Shown: positions 1 to 6,189 of the stretch, in pieces | How the letters are laid out: every line of letters starts with the position of its first letter | Numbering within the stretch: the first letter of the stretch is position 1 | Assembly: GCA_964608965.1 (NCBI GenBank) | Contig: CAZSPZ010000023.1 | Coordinates: forward strand, 1 to 27,897 | Reading direction: 5' to 3' | Source of the DNA: UBA10908 sp964608965 | Lineage (GTDB): Bacteria > Bacillota > Clostridia > Peptostreptococcales > Anaerovoracaceae | Length of the DNA stretch: 27,897 nucleotides | Notes under the pieces: generated by a model | Seen by the model: the letters and a program-made list of their open reading frames with translations, nothing else | Databases searched by the model: none | What the model was told of the DNA's origin: nothing | Position numbers and translations under genes: made by a program

Positions 1-1
1 G

Positions 2-517
2 TGCGGCTGTCCGGGTACTTTGAGCAAAACCATAAGCAGAAACGAAGAATCCTCTTCCTGCAGTGACAGTGCATGTTCCTGCAGCGAAGATTCAAAGGCG
101 CAGGGTGAGAGTGCATGTTCCTGCGAAGATACTCCCGTCGTCGCATCTTTAAACAGCAAGTTATCCCAATGGCCGGTGCAAATAAAATTAGTGCCCGTCA
201 ATGCGCCTTATTTCAACAATGCCAACCTTTTGGTTGCGGCAGATTGCACGGCGTATGCCTATGGAGATTTCCACAATCGATTCATCAAAAACAGGATTAC
301 TCTGATCGGTTGCCCCAAATTGGACGAAGGCGATTATACGGAAAAACTCACAGCGATTATCAAGAACAACAATATCAAGAGTCTGACAGTGGTTCGTATG
401 GAAGTTCCATGCTGCGGCGGAATGGAACATGCCGCAAAGACCGCGCTGCAGGCGAGCGGAAAGTTTATTCCGTGGCAGGTCGTGACCATTTCCGCAGAAG
501 GCAAAATCTTGGATTAA
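2..517 (+). CDS. Iron-sulfur (4Fe-4S ferredoxin-like) protein, 5'-truncated
   Basis: The reading frame is already open at the left edge (Cys-Gly-Cys-Pro-Gly-Thr before the first possible TTG start at 20), so the true start lies outside the window. CGCPGT followed by a Ser/Cys-rich spacer, then WPVQIKLVPVNAPYF, NLLVAADCTAYAYGDFHN and EVPCCGG, matches the C-terminal part of small anaerobe proteins that carry a 4Fe-4S ferredoxin domain at the N terminus. The spacer contains a duplicated SACSC segment, encoded by a 15-bp direct repeat at 68-82 and 110-124. The ferredoxin CxxCxxCxxxC motif itself would be upstream and cannot be seen. The gene ends in TAA and is followed by a terminator, so it is the last gene of its transcript. 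A role in electron transfer is inferred from the family; the partner is unknown. Confidence 0.75.
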   Translation, partial: CGCPGTLSKTISRNEESSSCSDSACSCSEDSKAQGESACSCEDTPVVASLNSKLSQWPVQIKLVPVNAPYFNNANLLVAADCTAYAYGDFHNRFIKNRITLIGCPKLDEGDYTEKLTAIIKNNNIKSLTVVRMEVPCCGGMEHAAKTALQASGKFIPWQVVTISAEGKILD

Positions 518-527
518 ATCGATAAAA

Positions 528-570
528 GACAGGTCCTTGGATGTATTCCAAAGGCTTGTCCTTTTTTTTT
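528..570 (+). terminator. Rho-independent terminator after the iron-sulfur gene
   Basis: Arms 528-540 and 548-560 pair over 13 positions with two G-U pairs and one mismatch. The loop is ATGTATT and nine T follow. It separates the iron-sulfur gene from selA. Confidence 0.85.
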
Positions 571-582
571 GCGAAGTGGTGC

Positions 583-610
583 TTGATTATTCGGGCGAGT
601 ATGCAATAAT
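583..610 (+). promoter_or_regulatory. Candidate sigma-A promoter for selA
   Basis: TTGATT (583-588) and AATAAT (605-610) are separated by 16 bp, directly after the upstream terminator and about 65 bp before the selA start. The -10 matches 5 of 6 consensus bases and the -35 matches 4 of 6. No experiment supports it. Confidence 0.4.
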
Positions 611-674
611 TGATGTCAGAATGAAAGCTTTAAAATGAAATGATATCCCTGCTGTTTCAAAGGTGAGTGAAACG

Positions 675-2072
675 ATGATTAACCAGACCGACATGAATGC
701 CAAACTCAAGAATTTACCGAAAACCGACGAAGTTGTAAAGCATCCGGCAATGGAGAATCTGCTGAGCACGACTGCCCGGGAAGTTGTTGTCTCAGCCATA
801 CGGGAAGCGATCCAAGAAATTCGCGGCAAACTGAAAATCGGAGAAGACGCCCGGGTGGATATCGAAGCAGTCATTTCATCTGTCAAAAATAATTTGCGCA
901 TCGTTGATCAGAAAAGTCTCCGCCGCGTGATAAACGGAACGGGAATTATTTTACACACCAATCTGGGAAGGGCAAAACTTGCCGGCGCGGCGACAGAGAA
1001 TGTCGTCCAGGCAGCGAAGGGGTATTCTACGCTGGAGTACGATGTCAACGCAGGCGCCAGAGGAAGCCGACACGATCATGTCAACGCTCTTATTGCACAA
1101 ATCACCGGCGCCCAGGCAGCGATGGTTGTCAACAACAACGCCGCAGCTACATTGCTTTGCCTTGTGGCATTGGCCAATCATAAGGAAGTGATCGTATCCA
1201 GAGGAGAACTCGTGGAAATCGGAGGAGCTTTCCGGGTCCCCGAAATCATGGAAACCGGTGGAACGACATTAAAAGAAGTAGGGACGACAAACAAGACACA
1301 TCTTTCAGACTATAAAAAGGCAATCAACGATAATACGGGAGCGCTTTTAAAGGTACATACCAGCAATTACAGGATCGTGGGTTTTACGGAAGAAGTCGGC
1401 ATCGCCGAATTGTCCGCGCTTGCATCGGCGCACCATATTCCTATGATCTATGATCTGGGCAGCGGACTTTTAATCGACCTCCAGCAGTTTGGACTGGATG
1501 AACCTACTGTTGGAAAATCTTTAGCCGACGGGGCGGATGTGGTGCTGTTCAGCGGAGATAAAATGCTGGGCGGACCTCAAGCAGGTATTATTGTCGGAAA
1601 AAAAGAATACATTGATGTCATGATGCAAAATCCATTGGCCAGAGTGGTCCGCGTGGATAAAATGACGCTCGCTGCACTGGAGGAAACCTTCAGAATCTAC
1701 CGGGACAAAAAACAGGCGTTGGTTCAAATACCCGTCTTGTCCATGATTACAAGACCGTTAAACGAAATAAGAACAAAGGCGGAATCTCTCGCTGCAGACC
1801 TTGCCGATCAATGCATCGCCGTTGATTTCTTTGTTGTGGATGAAATAGGAAGAATAGGAGGGGGCTCCGCTCCGATGATGGACTTAAAAACGATGGCTGT
1901 GGCCGTTCAACCTTGGAATATGAACGTTACAGAACTGGAGAAAAAGCTCAGAGAATCAGAACCGCCCATCATTGCCAGAATCGCAGGAGGAAAGCTGCTG
2001 CTGGATATGCGGACAATCAGCGACGATGAAATCCCTCTGGTAAAAAAGGTTTTTCTTGATATTTTTGCTTAA
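675..2072 (+). CDS. selA: L-seryl-tRNA(Sec) selenium transferase
   Basis: SelA is a PLP enzyme that converts Ser-tRNA(Sec) to Sec-tRNA(Sec) using selenophosphate made by SelD. The protein is about 465 residues, the usual length. It has the family N-terminal helix region (KNLPKTDEVVKHP), RRVINGTGIILHTNLGRA, the glycine-rich AGARGSRHDHV and the PLP lysine in SGDKMLGGPQAG (about Lys296). ATG at 675 is preferred because AGGTGAG (661-667) sits at a good distance. GTG at 663 lies inside that ribosome binding site, though annotation from 663 (469 residues) is possible. tRNA-Sec starts 22 bp after the TAA, and selD and selB follow, so the whole Sec machinery is clustered. Confidence 0.97.
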   Translation: MINQTDMNAKLKNLPKTDEVVKHPAMENLLSTTAREVVVSAIREAIQEIRGKLKIGEDARVDIEAVISSVKNNLRIVDQKSLRRVINGTGIILHTNLGRAKLAGAATENVVQAAKGYSTLEYDVNAGARGSRHDHVNALIAQITGAQAAMVVNNNAAATLLCLVALANHKEVIVSRGELVEIGGAFRVPEIMETGGTTLKEVGTTNKTHLSDYKKAINDNTGALLKVHTSNYRIVGFTEEVGIAELSALASAHHIPMIYDLGSGLLIDLQQFGLDEPTVGKSLADGADVVLFSGDKMLGGPQAGIIVGKKEYIDVMMQNPLARVVRVDKMTLAALEETFRIYRDKKQALVQIPVLSMITRPLNEIRTKAESLAADLADQCIAVDFFVVDEIGRIGGGSAPMMDLKTMAVAVQPWNMNVTELEKKLRESEPPIIARIAGGKLLLDMRTISDDEIPLVKKVFLDIFA

Positions 2073-2094
2073 ATAATATATATTATTTCTCGTT

Positions 2095-2193
2095 GTGGGA
2101 GCAGATGGGTTCTGGTGTGCCTTGCGGTCTTCAAAACCGTTGTGAGGGGTTAAGAGCCTCTCGGGTGAGTTCGATTCTCACATGCTCCCGCCA
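2095..2193 (+). tRNA. selC: tRNA-Sec (anticodon UCA)
   Basis: The 99-nt gene includes an encoded CCA. The acceptor stem pairs 2095-2102 with 2183-2190 over 8 bp (one G-U), the extended stem that marks bacterial tRNA-Sec. The anticodon loop CTTCAAA (2129-2135) gives anticodon TCA at 2131-2133, which reads UGA. There is a long variable arm (GAGGGGTTAAGAGCCTC) and a T arm GGTGAG-TTCGATT-CTCAC. It is read either from the selA promoter or its own; no separate promoter is evident in the 22-bp gap. Confidence 0.97.
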
Positions 2194-2197
2194 AAAA

Positions 2198-2239
2198 AAG
2201 AGCGGTATTCTTAAGGAATACCGCTCTTGCATTTTTTTT
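2198..2239 (+). terminator. Bidirectional terminator shared by tRNA-Sec and selD
   Basis: Arms 2198-2210 and 2216-2228 form a perfect 13-bp stem with a 5-nt loop. The right side carries ATTTTTTTT and the left side carries seven A, which is a U tract on the opposite strand. It can therefore end the selA/tRNA-Sec transcript on plus and the selD transcript on minus. Confidence 0.92.
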
Positions 2240-2270
2240 GCGAAGTACTGTCACATAGTGTGTTTTCAGA

Positions 2271-3311
2271 CTACGTTACCTGAATCGGCCGTTCTGTTTT
2301 TTTTGTTACTGAGCCTATGATTTCGGCTGAGGGAATATGGTCTTGTAAGCGTTTAAGTAAGGGGATTGCTTCCTTTTCTGATACCGCGAAAAGGAGACCT
2401 CCCGAAGTTTGAGGATCGACAAGCATCAATCGCATAGCTTCTTCCACGGAACTGTCATAATCAATTTCCGGAGCCAAAAATGTTTTATTGCTGTATGCTC
2501 CGCCCGGCACGACACCTTGCCTGGCATAGTCCATTGCCCCATCTAGAAGGGGAATAGAAGAAGAATTTAAAACCAACGACAAGTCGGTTCCTTTTACCAT
2601 CTCCAGCGTGTGGCCCAATAAGCCAAAACCTGTTACGTCTGTTGATGCATGTATATCAAAACCTTTTGAAAGTTCAAATGCAGTTTTATTTAGCATGCAC
2701 ATTGTTTCTATAACCAGGCGTTCAAGACTTTTGGGTATAATGCCTGCCGTTGTCGCTGAATTTAAAATCCCGATGCCGAGAGGTTTTGTGAGAATCAGCA
2801 CATCTCCAAGCTTGATGCCGTTGTTTGTACGAATATCTTTAGGGTGGGCAAAGCCGGTTACGGAAAGGCCGTATTTAGGAATAGGGTCTTTTATCGTATG
2901 GCCGCCTGTGATCATGGCTCCCGCCTCTGCCACTTTATCGTATCCTCCCCGAAGAATTCCCTCTACGTATTCAATGGGAAACTCTTCCGGATAGCACAAT
3001 ATATTAAGGGCAAGTTTAGGTTCCCCGCCCATAGCATACACGTCTGATAAGGCGTTAGCCGCGGCAATGCGGCCAAAGTCGTAAGGATCGTCTGAAACAG
3101 GAGGGAATATGTCCACGGTTTGAATGATAGCCGTCGTTTCGTTGAGTTTGTATACGGACGCATCGTCCGAAGTGTCAAAGCCGACCATAAGATTAGGGTC
3201 GGAGAATTTTGGTAGCTTGCACAAAACTTGTGCAAGGGCGCCGGGGCCTATTTTGGCTGCTCAACCACTGTGGTTTGCCATCGCGGTGAGTCTTGGTTTG
3301 TCACAAGGCAT
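2271..3311 (-). CDS. selD: Selenide, water dikinase, itself a selenoprotein (in-frame UGA)
   Basis: SelD makes selenophosphate from selenide and ATP, the selenium donor for SelA. The visible open frame starts only at a leucine codon (3224), but extending it upstream through one TGA (3263-3261) adds RLTAMANHSG-U-AAKIGPGALAQVLCK and reaches ATG at 3311 behind AAGGAG. The TGA stands where E. coli SelD has catalytic Cys17, so it encodes Sec17. The full protein is 346 residues, the normal SelD length. Other landmarks are GFDTSDDASVY, TVDIFPP, ALSDVYAMGG, STDVTGFGLLGH and DPQTSGGLL. A hairpin at 3216-3236 fits a bacterial SECIS. The gene ends in TAG, the codon read elsewhere in this window as pyrrolysine. 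Confidence 0.96.
3216..3236 (-). promoter_or_regulatory. SECIS-like hairpin in selD
   Basis: On the selD strand, CTTGCACAA and TTGTGCAAG form a perfect 9-bp stem around a GTT loop. The loop begins about 33 nt after the UGA. Bacterial SECIS elements typically have a G in the first two apical-loop positions at roughly this distance, and both conditions hold here. It is expected to bind SelB and direct Sec insertion. Confidence 0.7.
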
Positions 3312-3342
3312 GCATTTTCTCCTTTCGTCATTTAATATATTA

Positions 3343-3371
3343 ATTATACTGAACATTCTCCCTTTTGAAAA
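3343..3371 (-). promoter_or_regulatory. Candidate selD promoter
   Basis: Read on the minus strand, TTTTCA (3371-3366) and TATAAT (3348-3343) are 17 bp apart, about 32 bp before the selD start. The -10 is a perfect match. Its -35 occupies the same bases as the selB -35 on the other strand. Confidence 0.55.
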
Positions 3372-3391
3372 CACATTTTACATTGTATAAT
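3365..3391 (+). promoter_or_regulatory. Candidate selB promoter
   Basis: TTGAAA (3365-3370) and TATAAT (3386-3391) are separated by 15 bp, shorter than the ideal 17. This places a start near 3398, just before a leader hairpin. Confidence 0.5.
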
Positions 3392-3400
3392 TATGACGGT

Positions 3401-3420
3401 GCTCCGGCAAGGTTCGGAGC
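3401..3420 (+). promoter_or_regulatory. Hairpin in the selB leader
   Basis: GCTCCG (3401-3406) and CGGAGC (3415-3420) form a 6-bp stem with loop GCAAGGTT, 18 nt before the selB ATG and very near the predicted transcript start. E. coli has a SECIS-like hairpin in the selAB leader through which SelB lowers its own synthesis. A similar role here is only inferred. Confidence 0.4.
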
Positions 3421-3438
3421 GGGCAATCAAGGAGTCTT

Positions 3439-5472
3439 ATGAATAATATCATCATCGGGACCGCAGGGCACGTAGACCACGGTAAAACTTGTCTGATCAG
3501 AGCATTGACAGGGATCGATACAGACAGATTAAAAGAAGAAAAGCAGCGGGGAATCACCATTGAACTGGGTTTTGCGGACATGGTCGCCCCGGATGGAACG
3601 GACATTGGAATTATCGATGTACCCGGGCACGAAAAATTTATCAAGAATATGCTTTCCGGTATCGGCGGTATCGATATGGTTCTTCTTGTCGTGGCCGCAG
3701 ACGAGGGAATCATGCCTCAGACAATCGAACATTTTGACATATTAAAGCTGCTTCACATCAAAAGAGGCATCATCGTCATGACGAAAGCCGACTTGGTGGA
3801 AGACGAATGGCTGGAGATGCGAAAANNNNNNNNNNAGTTCGCTCAGCAAGAACCGGCTTGCGCTGGAGGGTTGATCATGCTGATCGAGATCGAGAGCATC
3901 AAAGTAGCGGAGCGCATCCGTAAGCTTGCGGCAAGGATTGAAGACCTTGCTGCGGATATTCAAAAGACCGTCAAAGGCAGTTTTTTGGAAAACGCGGAGA
4001 TTATAGCGGTTTCCTCTGAAACCGGACAAAACATGGATCGGCTGCGCCTTATGATTTATGATATGGCAAAAGTCGCCGTCAAAAGAAACAATAACCCCAC
4101 ACTCCTGAGAATCCCCATAGACAGAGTGTTTACCATCGGCGGCTTTGGTACCGTTATTACCGGGACTTTGATCGAGGGAATGATAAAAGTGGGACAGGAA
4201 GTGACGATTTATCCCACAGAAAAACCGGCAAAAGTACGAAACCTGCAAGTCCATGGGAAAATGGTGGAAGCTGCTTATGCAGGACAAAGAACCGCAGTCA
4301 ATCTCGTCAATATAAAGAAAGATGAGTTGGAGAGAGGGCAAGTCGTTGCAGCTTTAAAAAGCTTAAAGCCCACGATGATGCTGGATGTGAAGCTTCATAT
4401 GACGCAAGGAACGAAACGAAAGTTAAACAGCGGAACGAGGCTTCATCTTTACTATGGCTCAGACGAAGTGCTGTGCAAAGCTGTCCTCCTTGATACGGAA
4501 ACATTGACTGCCGGAGAAAGTTGTTTTGCTCAGCTCAGATTGGAAGAGAACATTGCCGTTAAACAGGGAGATTTCTTTGTCGTACGCTATTATTCTCCGC
4601 TGGAAACCATAGGCGGCGGCATTATTTTAGATGCAAACCCCAGAAAACACAAATCCGGAGATCCGGCTGTGCTGAGCGCTTTGGCAATTAAAGAAACGGG
4701 AGATGATTTTGATGTTCTGGAGCAAGCAATAAAAGAACAAAGCAAGGATTTTTCAACAATTGATATCCTGGCAAAACAGGTTGGCTTATCAAAAGAAGAA
4801 GCATTGGAGCATTGCCAGACAATGCTTTCGAACGGGAAAATCATCAAATTGTCAGAAAGTGTTTTCGTGCATAAGAATTATGTGGAACAAGCGCAAGATA
4901 CCGCGCTTCATGTTCTATGGGAGCACCATCATAAAATCCCGTTATCTCCGGGATTGCCCAAGGAAGAGTTTCGAAATAAGCTTTCCTCGCTGCTTCGCGC
5001 AAAAGATGTCAAATCTCTTGAACGATTGATTGAATACATGGCAGATACCGGAACTGTCAATTGGCGGACGAATACCGTTTCAGCTTCAGACTTTAAAGTT
5101 TCTTATACAAAGGCCCAGCAAAAATTGATGGATGAATTTGCCGACATCTATAAAAAATCCGGTTTTGAAGCCCCTGAATTGGAAGAACTCTTGGGTGAGC
5201 GAAAAGATAAAAACGATTGCAAGCTGTTAATACTTGCACTTTCCGATGAAGGTAGAATTACGAGGCTAAACGGTCAAACATATATGGATTCGGAAGCATT
5301 GCAGTCGGTAATCCATGTAATCGAACAGAATATCGACGCAAACGGAAGCATAACACTGGCCCAGCTGCGAGACGAATTACAAACATCCAGAAAGTACGCG
5401 CTGCAAATTTTGGAATACTGCGACGCGCTAAAGCTCACAAAGTTAGAAGGGGATAAGCGAACGTTTTATTAG
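3439..5472 (+). CDS. selB: Selenocysteine-specific elongation factor (interrupted by an assembly gap and foreign insert)
   Basis: SelB is the GTPase that brings Sec-tRNA(Sec) to UGA codons marked by a SECIS hairpin. The N terminus has P-loop GTAGHVDHGKT (residues 7-17), GITIELGFA, DVPGHEKFIKN and the guanine-specificity motif MTKAD. Beta-barrel domains follow (RIPIDRVFTIGGFGTVITGT, GGGIILDANP). The last third is the winged-helix region that binds SECIS RNA. After EWLEMRK come ten N (3826-3835) and about 120 bp that do not belong to SelB; normal sequence resumes at DIQKTVKGSFLENAEIIAVSS. The apparent 677 residues are therefore about 40 too long, and the real gene should read nearly straight from MRK to DIQK. 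ATG 3439 follows AAGGAG. The gene ends in TAG. Confidence 0.95.
   Translation: MNNIIIGTAGHVDHGKTCLIRALTGIDTDRLKEEKQRGITIELGFADMVAPDGTDIGIIDVPGHEKFIKNMLSGIGGIDMVLLVVAADEGIMPQTIEHFDILKLLHIKRGIIVMTKADLVEDEWLEMRKXXXXFAQQEPACAGGLIMLIEIESIKVAERIRKLAARIEDLAADIQKTVKGSFLENAEIIAVSSETGQNMDRLRLMIYDMAKVAVKRNNNPTLLRIPIDRVFTIGGFGTVITGTLIEGMIKVGQEVTIYPTEKPAKVRNLQVHGKMVEAAYAGQRTAVNLVNIKKDELERGQVVAALKSLKPTMMLDVKLHMTQGTKRKLNSGTRLHLYYGSDEVLCKAVLLDTETLTAGESCFAQLRLEENIAVKQGDFFVVRYYSPLETIGGGIILDANPRKHKSGDPAVLSALAIKETGDDFDVLEQAIKEQSKDFSTIDILAKQVGLSKEEALEHCQTMLSNGKIIKLSESVFVHKNYVEQAQDTALHVLWEHHHKIPLSPGLPKEEFRNKLSSLLRAKDVKSLERLIEYMADTGTVNWRTNTVSASDFKVSYTKAQQKLMDEFADIYKKSGFEAPELEELLGERKDKNDCKLLILALSDEGRITRLNGQTYMDSEALQSVIHVIEQNIDANGSITLAQLRDELQTSRKYALQILEYCDALKLTKLEGDKRTFY
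3826..3835. other. Assembly gap (10 N) inside selB
   Basis: Ten unknown bases lie between the GTPase specificity motif and the rest of SelB. The round number suggests a scaffold placeholder and not a measured length. Confidence 0.98.
3836..3957 (+). other. Probable foreign contig piece: end of one gene and start of a ParB-like gene
   Basis: This stretch does not match SelB. In one frame from 3836 it reads SSLSKNRLALEG and stops at TGA (3872-3874). A ribosome binding site (GGAGGG) and ATG at 3877 follow, starting MLIEIESIKVAERIRKLAAR and then IEDLAADI. That resembles the N terminus of ParB/Spo0J-like nuclease-domain proteins (family recall, not a search). The end of a gene followed by a proper start is what a genuine gene junction from elsewhere, perhaps a phage or plasmid, would show. 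The right junction near 3950-3965 falls in GATATTCAAAAG. Confidence 0.65.
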
Positions 5473-5504
5473 CGGAAAATCAAATGATTTTAAATAGATA
5501 TGCC

Positions 5505-5533
5505 TTGTGCATGGCAAGATGCTATGATAAAAT
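5505..5533 (+). promoter_or_regulatory. Candidate promoter for the glycine reductase operon
   Basis: TTGTGC (5505-5510) and TAAAAT (5528-5533) are separated by 17 bp, about 30 bp before the first glycine aptamer. The -35 is weak. Confidence 0.4.
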
Positions 5534-5561
5534 TACAGAGTAATAAAATAAGCGAAAGAAG

Positions 5562-5727
5562 AATGCGGGAGAGGGACTACCGTCACACCGAAGGAATAAG
5601 CTTGTCACCCTGCCAAGGAACAGGCGATGATCTCAGGTAAATGGACCGCATTCGGACGCAACTCTGGAGAGCGAAAGCACCGAAGGGGCAATTCCGCAAG
5701 GAAGAAACTCTCAGGTCATATACAGAG
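5562..5727 (+). promoter_or_regulatory. Tandem glycine riboswitch
   Basis: Two consecutive aptamers are visible. The first runs 5562-5652, with closing stem AATGCGG/CCGCATT, then GGGAGAGGGAC, ACACCGAAGGAATAAGC and GATGATCTCAGG. The second runs about 5661-5727, with closing stem CTCTG/CAGAG, then GGAGAGC, GCACCGAAGGGGCAA and AAACTCTCAGG. GGAGAG, ACCGAAGG and CTCAGG are the conserved glycine-aptamer segments. A terminator follows at once and the operon degrades glycine, so glycine binding is expected to prevent termination (an ON switch). Confidence 0.93.
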
Positions 5728-5759
5728 CAGGAAGGCATTTAGTTTTCCTGTTTTTTTAT
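5728..5759 (+). terminator. Riboswitch-controlled terminator before grdX
   Basis: CAGGAA (5728-5733) pairs with TTCCTG (5745-5750), and a T-rich run starts at 5751. It begins directly after the closing stem of the second aptamer, as expected for an expression platform. Confidence 0.75.
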
Positions 5760-5784
5760 TTATTCAGAAGAGAGAGGTCCCATT

Positions 5785-6156
5785 TTGATCGTAACAAACA
5801 ATCCGAAAGTCAAAGAAAACTACTTTTCCCAATTTGAAGTCATTTTTGTGGAAGGAACTTACAGAGATGTGCTTGTGCGCGCACGAAATTTTATTCACAA
5901 AGGACATAAGCTGTTGACCCATCCATTGATGGGAAGCCTTAAGCCAAACGAAACCCCTTATCGATCCGTCGTCCTAAGCAATGAATCTTTAGGCGTTACT
6001 GATTCTGATTCGGTGATGATCATCGAAGACAGCATCATCGTTTTTGATAAGTTCGCAAAGACCGCAAGGAACGACAGGGGTGAGCATTCAACGGACAACA
6101 ATAGGGAAGACTTTATGGAAATCGATCTTTCGCTGCTGAAGAGCGCATTGGACTGA
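5785..6156 (+). CDS. grdX: GrdX family protein
   Basis: This 123-residue protein is the first gene after the glycine riboswitch and precedes grdE, the usual place of grdX. The N terminus IVTNNPKVKENY and the central HPLMGSLKPNETPYRSVVLS are typical of GrdX. Its biochemical function is not established; it is linked to glycine reductase by position. The start is TTG at 5785, behind GAGAGG. No better start is seen downstream before the conserved N terminus. The stop is TGA, and a TAA also lies before grdE, so UGA readthrough would not join the two. Confidence 0.88.
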   Translation: MIVTNNPKVKENYFSQFEVIFVEGTYRDVLVRARNFIHKGHKLLTHPLMGSLKPNETPYRSVVLSNESLGVTDSDSVMIIEDSIIVFDKFAKTARNDRGEHSTDNNREDFMEIDLSLLKSALD

Positions 6157-6189
6157 TCAATCGATACTATGTAAGAAGGAGGTCAATTT

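Noticed and set aside
2271..2273. The selD TAG as a pyrrolysine codon
   Set aside because: SelD is already full length there. Readthrough would add only about 20 codons before a TAA at the terminator hairpin.
3836..3957. A real insertion such as an intein or novel domain in SelB
   Set aside because: It is bordered by ten N, contains a stop in another frame followed by a ribosome binding site and ATG, and lacks intein motifs. Misassembly is simpler.
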